A stretch of DNA of 64,000 bases from Meloidogyne chitwoodi (Eukaryota > Nematoda > Chromadorea > Rhabditida > Meloidogynidae): positions 248,001-312,000 of the forward strand of contig JACZZP010000005.1 in assembly GCA_015183035.1 (NCBI GenBank), in the 5' to 3' direction. Shown piece after piece: positions 12,901 through 24,271 of the stretch (position 1 is its first letter; every line of letters begins with the position of its first letter). Below the pieces are notes generated by a model, which saw only the letters and a list, made by a program, of their open reading frames with translations, had not been told where the DNA came from and ran no database searches. The position numbers and the translations under genes are program-made.

Positions 12901-14616
12901 AATATATTCAGTTATTTTACTATATTTTTAATATTCAAAAAATCTTAATCTTCCCCAATTTTTAAATTAAATATTTTAAGAAAAAGTTTTAAGTTCATTA
13001 CAGACTTCTAATGGACAAAACTGACTCTAATAATCTCAGATTTATTAGAGTTGATCTTGTGGTCATTGATCAGTTGGATGAGTTGATCTTATGGTTATTC
13101 CATTAATTTTATGTGATGTCCATTTGATCAACTCAAGTACATTATTTGCAATTAAAAAATAATAAAAATATCCTAAAAATCATTTTCATGCATTTTATTA
13201 TTATTTACACTTGCTTAAAGCCATTTTTATGATATATTTATTATATAATATTTATTGAGTCTTTTTTAAAGATAAAAAAATAATTTTGATGATCACAAAA
13301 ATTATTAGTTTTATGCCTAGTAAATATTAGTAGTAATAAAATATTTTTTTATTTTTTTAAAGTATGTGTGATGCTTACTTTTATTTATTTTAAATATATT
13401 AATTTTTAGAAAATTTTTTAAATTATTTTTTTAATATTTTCTTTTTTATCCCTCCTTCCCAAAAATGCCTTAAAATTATTTTAACTTAAGCAAACTACCT
13501 TTTTAATTAACAACACTATTAAGAGTCTGGACTTTAATAATTTTAATATTTTGTTGATCAGTTGGGTATGTTGATATTTTGGATGAAAGAATTAAAACTA
13601 GACTCAAGTGTCCAAAGGTTAGAAAAGTTTCTGACTCAAATGTTTAGAATATTAAAATTAACTTTTGAGTCTGAAATTTTTTGTTTTTGAGTATATTAAA
13701 ATTGAACTTTTTTCTAATATTATTTACAGCTAAAAGAACAAAAAAAAGTTCCACATAGATTATTTTGTTGCCCTGTCATTATTGCCTTTTTGCCCCTTTT
13801 ATTATTTTTTATTCACATTTTTTTCAATGATCAGAAAGGGGAAAAACAAATTTAGTTGAAAAATGGCCTTTTAGTACTAGTCAATTTCTGCCGCCTTCCT
13901 AAAAAAATTTTTTTTATTTATTTTTATTCTGCGCATCAGTTTTATTTATATATGATCTTTTTTCTTTTTTTTTATTCTCTCATTTTTATTATGGAAAATT
14001 AACAATTTAATCAAAGAATCTCTATCTTTTCCCTAATTAGCTATTTTTCTACACTTTTGAGTAACTTGATTAATATAACATTTAGAGTCTGGAAATGTCG
14101 GAATATTGGGAAATCTTAAAAGATGGGTATGTTGATATTTTGACAGTTGATCAGTTGGGTATGTTGATATTTTGACAGTTGATCAGTTGGGTCTTTTATT
14201 TTTTAAATTTTCTTGATTGATTTTTGAATAAAAAATATTTTAGAAAATAATCAGTTCCCCTTTTAAATAATTTAGGCGCGCTCAAAAAATATTTAAAAAA
14301 AATAATCTATATTTGATCTCCAATTTTTTATTTTCCCTCTGTGAACAATCGACATTTAAAATGAGTAAAAAAAACTATTTGAGGAAAAATGATCGCGCAA
14401 TTTGAGAAAAATATTTTTTTTTGAGTGATGTAGAATTAGAGAGTGAATATTTAGTTTTTATTTAACTTTATTTTTAATACCCAGAATTTTAAATATAAAT
14501 AAATTTTTTTAATTGATAGCAATTAGAGTCTTAAAAATTAATTAATTATTTGATTATATTTATCATTTTTTTTGATGGGGAATTTGAACAAAATTAATTA
14601 AAGTTATTTAAGTTAA
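9916..14616. other. AT-rich non-coding stretch with TGATCA-type and GC-ended repeats
   Basis: No supported gene; the 154-codon frame at 10595-11059 is low-complexity and unlikely to be coding. TGATCA-centred words recur (11030-11170, 13060-13130, 13550-13590, 14125-14200), including a direct 32-bp duplication at 14125-14188. Segment 11847-12195 begins with TTTGGGCGC and ends with GCGCCCAAAC, consistent with an element bearing inverted ends. Nothing else stands out. Confidence 0.4.
14125..14188 (+). repeat. two-copy 32-bp direct repeat containing TTGATCAGTT
   Basis: Two adjacent identical 32-bp units, each with GGGTATGTTGATATTTTGAC followed by AGTTGATCAGTT. The same string recurs singly near 13553 and, in altered form, at 13070 and 11030. 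Confidence 0.85.
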
Positions 14617-14775
14617 TTCGTCCCCGTAGGACGGGGAGAGCCTTAACGGGGAACGGGGACAGGAAATGTTGCCGGGGACCGCTGAAAATGGGAGGAGATT
14701 ATCAATTGTCGGGGAAGGGACCTTCTTTGATTTTTGGTAGTCAAAAAAGTATGCGGGGGATCGGGGACAACACAA
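14617..14775 (+). repeat. G-rich island, likely a repeat insertion
   Basis: About 160 bp with numerous CGGGGA words, GC-rich in a ~75-80% AT context. It opens with the palindrome TCCCCGTAGGACGGGGA and closes with GCGGGGGATCGGGGAC. Four GGGG runs lie close together (14634-14678), so quadruplex formation is conceivable. The abrupt composition change suggests an inserted element. Confidence 0.6.
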
Positions 14776-15379
14776 TTTTAACTATAAAAACCTCTCAGAC
14801 TCAAATCTCCATTTTTGATGTATAAATCAATTTTTTATTTTGTTCTTCTTCTTTGTCGATCACTCCCTTCCTAAAATATTAATATTATTATTATTATGCT
14901 CTCAAACAACTAACTAAACAACACACTTTGTTTGCCATTTGATTATATTATTTTGCCCATCTTCGTGTGTGAATATTATGGTGTCGGCCCACACATTTTT
15001 TACCTTCTTCTCTATCGTTATATGTATCAATATATATGACCAAATCACTATTTTATTTTATTTATTTATTTTTTACAAGCCCCCATCCAGCAAACCATTA
15101 ATAAACTCTGCGCCTTTCCCCCCACTCTTCCTTAACTTTGTGACATTTTCTCCAATTTTTTTTTTGATTTTTAACCTTTTTTGATTATCGATATGTTAAT
15201 CAACTGTCCAAATATTTTCAAAACCTTAAAAATCCCAATTATCCAATCAATTTATAGGGTTTGGACATTTAATTGAATTGACAATCTATAAATTTGACCA
15301 TCTGTAATTTTTTGATTTTATCCAGATTTTAATTAAATTATATTTTTTTAAAGATTATTTTATGCTTAAATTTTAAAAA

Positions 15380-18300
15380 ATGGTTAAAACCATTGAATCT
15401 ACAACTTTATTAGACAACAATGGCAGTCTTAACTGCAGATCTCTGTCTTCAGTTGATGATGGAAATGGTGAAAAGGATAAACGAATAAAGGTACGAGTAG
15501 TTGAAAATATTTGAGACTCAAATGTACTCTTTATATTTGAGACTCTAATGTACTCTTTATATTTGAGACTCGAGTGTACTCTTTATATTTGAGACTCAAA
15601 TGTACTCTTTATATTTGAGACTCAAATGTACTCTTTATATTTGAGACTCAAATGTACTCTTTATATTTGAGACTCAAATGTACTCTTTATATTTGAGACT
15701 CCAACTTTCCCACCTCCTCTTTTAGGAAAATTTAGGTCCTTTTGATAAACTTATTTTTTTCTTTTAATTTTTTCCTTTAATTTTTCAGTCACAAAATGGC
15801 GGCACAACGTCCTCATTTGAATTACAAACAGCGTCTTGTGCTAACGACAATTCAACAGCTGTTTCCTCCTCTGCTGGACATTTAACTGTTGAGAAATATA
15901 TTTTACAATTACAGCAAAAAGACGAAAGGGTAAAAAAGAAAAAATTTTGAAAAATTTGGACAAAATGTCCAATTTCATTTTTTCAGATTGGTACTCTAAA
16001 AGAAGAAAATAAACGATTACGTTCTACTCTTCTTTCCAAAACTAGTGAATTTCAAATTAAAGTTGATGAATTAGTAACAGAGTTGGAGAGACATGCAGAA
16101 ATTGTTAAAAAGCTACAGAATGAATTGGCAATATGTCGAAGGAATAGTTCTTGTGCAGAAATTGTGTCAAAGTTCGTACTCTAGTGTACCTAAAGAATCT
16201 ATCTTTCCCACTCTTTTCTGATTTTATTCTGATTTTTATTAAATAAGAATTCTGATGTTCTGATTTTATTCTGATTTTTTTTCAAATCAGAATTTTGATG
16301 TTCTTTTTGATTCTGATTTTTAATATTTTCATAATATCAGAATTCTGATTTTGATGGCCTGATATATGTAAGAGCTTTGAATATAAAAGAGTGGATAGTA
16401 TGTGATAAATTAAAGAAAATTTATTTATAAAAAATATTTTTATGTTCAGGGAGCCGTCATTGTCAAGGAAATTTAGTTCAGCTTCATCTTCCTTTAATTT
16501 AAGTGATAAAACAACAAATGCTTCCTTTAAAAATACCCAAACAAATGAAGGATATTCTGATGATATTTGTGCTAAATTACAAAGTTTTTGTGAGAGAAAC
16601 AACATTAGTGATATTCAACAAACACAACAACAAACACCAGAAACCAGAAAAAGGCGGGCTACAAAATCCGCTTTAGTTTCTACTCCATCACAAAAACAAA
16701 CTTGTTTTGAGACTGTAAATGTTTGTCAGAATGGTAAGAATTTTTATTAACATAATTCTGATTTTATTTCTGATTTTTTAAGTTTATCAGAATTTGATGA
16801 GACCAAAATATTATAATTATAAATCAGAATTCTGATTTTTTTAAATTTTATTCTGATTTTATCAAATCAGAATTTTTTGTTCTGGGTTGTTTCTTATTCC
16901 TATTTTAATATTTCAGAATTGTGATTTTTTTAAATTTTTATTCTGATTTTAATTATACTTTATTTTAGCTCATAATAACGATATTGTTGTCCAAGAAAAT
17001 CAAATTCAACAACAAAATTTAATTCCCCTTACCGAACAATTATGTAAACTAATAGCAGAAAATCCAACAACATTATTACCTGCTGCCGCACTATTTTTTG
17101 GAAGTGCTTCAATTACAACAACACAACCGATAGTTGGAGAAAATGAAGAAAAATTTCAACAAGAAGAAAATGAAGAAAATCTATTAGAAGAAGAACAAGA
17201 AAATTATTATCAAAATATAAAAGAAGAGGAAGAAAATAATTTTGATCCACAGCAACAATCTTCTTCTTCTGTTGATGCAGAAGCAGCAGCTAATCTTTTT
17301 TCTTTTTTAATGGAATCAACTAATAATGGTGCTAATAATTCGTCGACTTCTGGTAAAAATATACAATTTCATAATTTAATTTTTTTTAGTTTCTACTTCT
17401 TGTTTTGCTTCAACATCTTCATTTTGTGACGTTTCTCAAAATAACCAAAATCAACGAAATTTTCGTCGCAAACGTCATAATTCTACAAATAACCAAACAA
17501 TTATTGAAACACCTTCACAACGTCAGCTTCAACAAAATTTGGATTTTGAAGAGGTTTTTTTATTTTTTTTATTTGTTTTATATGTTTTTATTTGTTTTAT
17601 ATTTTTTTATATGTTTTTTATTTGTTTTATATGTTTTTTATTTGTTTTATATGGTTTTAATTTGTTTTATATGTTTTCAATTTGTTTTACTGTTTTTTAA
17701 TTTGTTTTATATGTATTTAATTTGTTTTATATGTTTTTAATTGTTTTATTTGTTTTTACTTTATTTTAAATTAAAGGTAATGCAACGCGTTATTGGTGAT
17801 GCAATGAATGGAGAAGTCAATAATAATGTTTTGGTTGAAAATCAAAAACAAAACAATGTTTTAATTAATAAAAACAAACAAAAAGAAACAACAACTACTA
17901 CAACATTTGTTTCTTCACCTATACCAGCTGAAGTAATAACTCTGCCTGTTAAGAAAGAATATTTGTTGCCTTCTTCCACACATGTAAAAATATATATAAA
18001 AAAGATTTTTAAATTATTTAAATTATTTTTATTAAAGTTTTCAAAGAAATCTCCATCCAATGATGTAAAAGATACTATTAAATTAAATCATCTTCCACAT
18101 CATCACTCTGCCGCCACTGCAAAGCCTTTCACTCCAGAGGAACAAAAACTTGCTGATGAATTGGAGGTATTTTTTTTTAATTTTATTTTTCGGTGAATTG
18201 TCTCACATTTACTGGGTGGATTTGAATTTAATAAAAAAAATTAATAAATTTAAGGCTCGAATAGATGAAAATATAATTAAATTGGGCTCTTCTCCTCTAA

Positions 18301-21300
18301 ATCCAATTGAATTGGCAGTTCAATGTACTCGTTTAATGCGTGATTATGGTATTGGACAACGCTTATTTGCGCGGACTGTAATGTGTAAAGTATCAAAGGT
18401 AATTAGATTTAATTTAAAGGGAAAGAGGAAAATAAAAAGGTTATGCGCCGAGATGACCCTATCCTATTGAAGAGAGAAGGAAGCTTTTTACTTGGAGAAA
18501 GTGTTAATTTCGGCGCAGCCACTTTCTCCTTTTCTTTTCTTCTGTTTTTTAGTCTTTCAAAAAATTTTTCTTTTATAAAAATAAGGCTAAAGGACCAATA
18601 ATAAAAAAATTATAAAAAAAAAAATTTTTTTTTCGAATTTCAGTCACAAGGATCTCTAAGCGAACTTCTTTCAAAGCCTAGACCATGGAATAAACTGACA
18701 GATAAAAATCGTGATTCTTTTCGTCGTATTTATGCTTGGATAATTGATGATATTGCAATTGATTTGTTATGCCAATTATCTCCTCGTAAGGTTGCTGGGA
18801 GTGAAAAGATTATTCATCCAGATCCACAAACTCTTATCGGAATGGCAGAAAATGTTATTGATGGAATAGGAGAAACAACAACTTTAACACCTAAAATTGA
18901 AACAAATTTTACGGGGAATAATAATTTAAATAAAAAAGGTAGAGTAACATTTAATAGAATTATCTCTAATAATAAGACCCTCTCTAATAATAAGACCCTC
19001 TCTAATAATAAGACCCTCTCTAATAATAAGACCCTCTCTAATAATAAGACCCTCTCTAATAATAAGACCCTCTCTAATAATAAAACCCTCTCTAATAATA
19101 AGACCCTCTCTAATAATAAGACCCTCTCTAATAATAAGACCCTCTCTAATAATAAGACCCTCTCTAATAATAAGACCCTCTCTAATAATAAGACCCTCTC
19201 TAATAATAAGACCCTCTCTAATAATAAGACCCTCTCTAATAATAAGACCCTCTCTAATAATAAGACCCTCTCTAATAATAAGACCCTCTCTAATAATAAG
19301 ACCCTCTCTAATAATAAGACCCTCTCTAATAATAAGACCCTCTCTAATAATAAGACCCTCTCTAATAATAAGACCCTCTCTAATAATAAAACCCTCTCTA
19401 ATAATAAGACCCTCTCTAATAATAAGACCCTCTCTAATAATAAGACCCTCTCTAATAATAAGACCCTCTCTAATAATAAGACCCTCTCTAATAATAAGAC
19501 CCTCTCTAATAATAAGACCCTCTCTAATAATAAGACCCTCTCTAATAATAAGACCCTCTCTAATAATAAAACCCTCTCTAATAATAAGACCCTCTCTAAT
19601 AATAAGACCCTCTCTAATAATAAGACCCTCTCTAATAATAAGACCCTCTCTAATAATAAGACCCTCTCTAATAATAAGACCCTCTCTAATAATAAGACCC
19701 TCTCTAATAATAAGACCCTCTCTAATAATAAGACCCTCTCTAATAATAAGACCCTCTCTAATAATAAGACCCTCTCTAATAATACATTTACTATATTATT
19801 ATTATTTATTTTAGTTCTTTGTCAATCTACTACAAATAACTCAAAAGATATAAAAACTGAAATGATGCCATCATCTCCTCCATTAACAACAAATAATAAA
19901 AATAATAATTTAATAACAAATAATAATAATAATTTAACTAATACTTTATTAGAAGGAGAAAAAGGAGGTGAAAGAATATTAGGCGGTGGTCGTTGGCGTC
20001 ATGATGATATTCCTAGAGAAAAAATTATTGGAATTTTAGAAGCAGAAAAGGCTAAATTAATTGAAATTGAAAGTAATAATAAAAGTATAAATAATGTATT
20101 TAATAAAAGTGGAGATTTGTTATTATTAAATCAAAATAATAATAATAATATTACTCCTAATAGAAGAGGAAGAAGTGCTGCTATACAACAATTGGATAAT
20201 AATAATAATGATAATTTGAACAACTCAAATAAGGTTGGTGATTAGTTTGATAGAATAAGGGGACAAAATGGGCAATGGACATAATGGTCAGAAAGTTGTT
20301 AATTCGGATATTGAGTGGGCAATATGTCAAATATCTAGACTCTAATTTTCTGATTTTAACTCAGACTCTAATGACTAATTTTGTGACATTTAATTTAAAA
20401 ATAAAAATTAAGGTTCGACGTCAATCAACACCAAAAGACTCATCATCATCTTCAGATAATAATAATAATAATAATAATATAGACAACAAACAATTATCTT
20501 CTCCTTTACCTCCATTTACCCCAACACAAGAACAAATAGAAAAATATTCTTTGTTATTATTAGACACACAAGAAATTGTTAGACGAGTAAGAGAATTTTT
20601 AGCTTTAAATGCAATAAGTCAAAGACAGTTTGGTGATCACGTTTTGGGATTATCTCAGGTCAAAATTATATAAAAAATTAAAAAAAAAATTTTTTTTTTT
20701 AATTTTTAGGGCTCAGTTTCTGATTTATTAGCACGTCCAAAAGCATGGAATATTTTAACATCAAAAGGCCGAGAACCTTTTGTCCGTATGCATATATTCT
20801 TAATGGAACAACAAATAAATAAAAGAGAAAGAAAAAATACTAGTGAAAGTATTGAAAATGAAGAAGAAAAAGAAGATAATTTAAATGATGATTTAGACTG
20901 TCAAAAATATTTAAATTTAAAAATAACAGAAGAGGATGAAGATGAAGAAGCTAAGTATTTGGCTAAATTACATGTTATTGAAGAGGAAGAGACTGAAGAG
21001 GAAGAAATTGAAGAAAAAGGGGAAGATAAGGAAGAGGAGAAGAAAAATGAAGAAGAAGAGGAAGAAAATAGTGAAGAGAAAGAAAAGGGGGAAGAAGAAG
21101 ATGAAGTAAGAAGTGAAATAAACGAGAAAAATAATAATAATCATCAATTTAAGACGGTTTTTAAAGGCAAAATAAAGAGAAAAACGTCTTTTACCCCTTT
21201 AATACAAAATGAAGAACAACAGGCAATGAAACGTCCAAAAAGAAATATTAATGGAAATAATGAAATAATACAACCTAATAATAATTGTTCTGTTATGATG

Positions 21301-23396
21301 TCTTCAGAAATTAATTCTTTAGATCAAATAGATACGGCAGATATTGCAAGAAAAATAAAAGAGTGTCTCTCACGTAGTGGAATTTCTCAAAGGGTGAAGG
21401 ATTATTTATTAAAAAATATCAGAATTTTTTAAAATCAGAATATTTTCAGAATTTTTTAAATCAGAATAATTTCAGAATTTTTTAAAATCAGAATATTTTC
21501 AGAATTTTTTAAAATCAGAATTTTTTCAGAATTTTTTAAAATCAGAATTTATTTTAAACTTATTTTCCCCTCTTCTCTTTTAGGCTTTTGGCGAACATAT
21601 ATTAAAAATGACCTCTGGGTGTGTTTCCGATTTATTAACAAAAGCAAAGCCATGGGTAATGCTTGGGTGGAAACAGCGTCAATCATTTCAAAAAATGGTA
21701 AAAATTAAAAAATAAAAAAAATATTTTTTGACATATACTCTAATGTCCATTTTAATAAAAATCAAAAATTTTCTCCCCTTTTTTAGGTTGAATTTCTAGC
21801 TGATCCAGATGCTATAGAACGTTTGCGTGCTGATGAACGTAAACGTTGTGAAATGAACAATGCATTGAATGCTATTCGTGCAATTGCTGCTGTTGCCCCT
21901 CCCCTTCCTTTCACAACAAATGAATTTATTGAAGAAGAGCAAATTAATCAGTCAAATTGCTCTGATCCACTCATTTCTGCCAATTCTACATTACAAATTG
22001 TGTCTAATTTAGCCAATGAATTGGGTGCTAATACTCCTATTGGAACAATTTTGAAAAAGGCAAATTCTCCAAACCCGGCTGTTTCAACGCCGGATGGGGG
22101 AAACAGAGAAGTAGCACAAAATGTGAGTTTTTTAAATTTAGTACATTAGAGTCTTATAATTTATTTAGTTAATTTGGACAATAGAGTCTCATAAATTAGA
22201 TCTTATTTGTATTTTAAGACTCTAATTTACCTTTTTACAATTAAATTATTAATATAATTTCAATTTAAGCAAACTCACATAAATAAAAGAAAGTCAAGTA
22301 CTCCATCATCAATAAATCGTAATAATAAAACAATTCCTTTGATTAAATCTGAAACATCAACCACTTTAGTGAACTCAGGTGTTCCTTCTACAACAACTAA
22401 AAGGCTTCCGGTAAATTTTTGAAAAATTAAAAAAAAATTTTCAAAATATTTTCAAAAAAATTACAAAAATTTTAAAAAAATTAAAAAAAAAATTTTCAGA
22501 GATTTCAACGCACAATAATAACTGATCGTCAAAAAGAAGCATTAATATTTATTTATATACATGAGCAAAGGCCAAATTCAAAATTAATTGAACAATTGGC
22601 AGCAAAAGTTGGATTGCAAGCAAGAACTGTGAATAATTGGTTTCATAATCACAGAACAAGAAATAAGGTTTTCTTTAATCTAAAAAATTATTTAAAAATT
22701 TATTTTTAAGGAAAAACAAATAAAAAATGAAAATGGTGATGAACCGGGTGGGTCACCCATAACAACAATAATTAAATCTTCTCACTCAACCACGCCCACA
22801 CCTGCCCAAGTTTTAAGTAGAGCATTAAATTCAACTGATACAAAAACAACCAAATGGTTTAGGGTATTTTTTAATTTTTTTACCACACCCTCCAGTTCAG
22901 TGCCAAAAATTGTGTCTTTTTTTTTAATTTTCTGTTATTGCCTCTAGCAATTATAAGTCAATCAGTCAGAGCTCTTACCTTTACCATATCCAAAAAAATT
23001 AAAAAAAGACACTCATTTTTGGCACTGAAATGGGAGAAAACAATAAAGTACATATCTTTTTAAATTAAAAAAATTTTTTAGGAATTGGCAGAATTATTAC
23101 ATTCAAACGGTGATTATACAACAACAACAAATAATAATACTGAAACTATAAATTATAATAATATTTATTTTAATTTATCTACTACTATAAATAGTAAAAG
23201 TACTTCGCCTACGCCACAAATTAATTATAATAATGAAAAAATTACAACAGGTTGCAATGAAGATGATTTTCTTTCTACTGGAAATAATAATAATAGTGCT
23301 ATTTCTTCACCTTCTGCTTGTCTAACCAAAAGAAGTAGTCAATTGGATAGAGCTATAGCACGCATGCACAGTAAATTGTCTGCTGAGATTGTTTAA
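15380..23396 (+). CDS. CUX: CUX-class homeobox transcription factor (three CUT domains + homeodomain)
   Basis: DNA-binding nuclear factor of the Cut/CUX class. Nineteen exons: 15380-15490, 15789-15929, 15987-16171, 16450-16733, 16969-17352, 17390-17553, 17777-17983, 18038-18166, 18255-18398, 18644-18938, 19815-20233, 20413-20658, 20710-21393, 21584-21697, 21787-22122, 22270-22410, 22500-22667, 22711-22863 and 23082-23396. All phases close, giving ~1539 aa. There is a coiled coil at ~75-145 (QLQQKDERI...). CUT1 is at ~550-618 and CUT2 at ~870-935 ([14 protein letters not shown]). CUT3 is at ~1108-1185 ([20 protein letters not shown]). The homeodomain at ~1329-1384 ends [12 protein letters not shown]. 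Three CUT domains are diagnostic of CUX rather than ONECUT or SATB. Long Asn and Glu tracts separate the domains. The CASP-type Golgi N-terminus is not seen. Intron 10 is optional in frame (see the 18-bp repeat). The exon 3 donor (AA|GTTCGT) is weak. Confidence 0.93.
15513..15694 (+). repeat. 26-bp minisatellite, 7 copies, CUX intron 1
   Basis: Seven head-to-tail copies of a 26-bp unit (GAGACTCAAATGTACTC followed by TTTATATTT), with one or two substitutions in single units. The unit contains the GAGACTC[AT]AATGT word that is dispersed through the window. Confidence 0.93.
17554..17760 (+). repeat. TTTGTTTTATATG minisatellite, CUX intron 6
   Basis: Roughly ten imperfect ~19-bp repeats of TTTATTTGTTTTATATGTT fill the intron between exons 6 and 7. 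In other frames they give meaningless Phe/Leu/Tyr open frames. Confidence 0.85.
18968..19777 (+). repeat. 18-bp minisatellite, exactly 45 copies, inside the CUX gene
   Basis: Unit AATAATAAGACCCTCTCT repeated 45 times over 810 bp with almost no divergence. The only variants are AAG to AAA in units 7, 24 and 34. The tract is an open frame (repeat NNKTLS) joined in frame to exon 10 on one side and exon 11 on the other. It can equally be removed by a phase-1 intron, 18939-19814 (donor AAAAAAG|GTAGAG, acceptor TTATTTTAG|TT), whose length is a multiple of three. It lies between CUT1 and CUT2. Confidence 0.97.
21420..21560 (+). repeat. TCAGAATTTTTT repeat in CUX intron 13
   Basis: Six or more copies of a 20-odd-bp AT repeat built on AAAATCAGAAT and TTCAGAATTTTTT, filling the intron. 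It is one of many clusters of this dispersed motif. Confidence 0.85.
22895..23030. repeat. inverted-repeat element in CUX intron 18
   Basis: Arms TTCAGTGCCAAAAATTGTGT and, at the other end, the near complement (ACTCATTTTTGGCACTGAA), each continuing into a poly-T/poly-A run. About 136 bp in all, MITE-like in layout. I could not identify a convincing target duplication. Confidence 0.7.
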
Positions 23397-24271
23397 GCTT
23401 TTAAAATTAAAATTTGTTGAGTTTAGAGATCTCATGTTTTTTTTCAATGTTTTTTAAATTTGAAGTTTTTTATTTAAAGCATTCTTATACATTCCATTTT
23501 TGAGTTTGCCAAGCTTTTTTTCCTCGTTTTTATATTCGCAGCACTGAAAGTGTTGGAATAAAATTAATTTAATTACTTATTTACAATGTACAATAGAGTC
23601 TCGACAGAATTGGTGTATAGGACCAATCCACCTTTAAATTGGCCAATCTTTCTGCGATTCCTTTCAAATTCATTCTCACACAAGGTTATTGGGAGACTCA
23701 ACTGTACATACCTATATTATTTAAAATTGGCCTATATATTTATTTTTAATTTTTTTTAACGTGAACCTATATTCTTATTTTGATTTTTTTATCACTTTCA
23801 TTTATAAAAATTTTTAAATAATTATTTTCCACAATTGCATACATGACATTCCTTACATATTATACATAAATTTTTGACTATAATATATTTTGAATTTATT
23901 TAAAAAAAATTTTTTAATGCTTGGTCTTTGTAAATATATTTTTTGATCTCTAATTGATTGTCTTTATAATTAATAAAAATGTTTTGATTTGTAAATATTT
24001 TTTTTTATGATTTTTAGAGTTACAAAGTGATTTAAATATTTATTTAACCGGGTGATGAAACGTCTTGGTGATGAATTGGAAATTAAGAAAAGGGAAAGGA
24101 AAATGAATAAAAAATGAGAGAGAATGAGGAAAAATTTATTGTTCTTTGCTAGACAGTTAGAGTAAAAAAGCTTTTGAATATCTGACTCATTTATTCTTGA
24201 ATTACACAAATTGTGTTCATCAAATGAAGAATTCTGATTTTTAATATATTCGTATTTTTAGTTTTCATATA
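23397..24271. other. spacer between CUX and OSGEP
   Basis: 3' untranslated region of CUX followed by AT-rich spacer. The minus-strand open frames at 23970-24385 look spurious. A trans-splice-like acceptor lies at its right edge (24255-24261). Confidence 0.5.
24255..24261 (+). promoter_or_regulatory. probable spliced-leader acceptor of OSGEP
   Basis: ATTTTTAG ends 10 bases before the ATG at 24272 with no upstream coding exon in view. This is the usual position of a nematode trans-splice acceptor. Confidence 0.5.

Noticed and set aside
16282..16605. Minus-strand 107-codon open frame
   Set aside because: Antisense to CUX exon 4 and its preceding repeat-filled intron; no independent evidence.
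18968..19777. CRISPR-like array
   Set aside because: Unit is 18 bp with no spacers, strictly tandem, and inside a eukaryotic gene; it is a minisatellite.
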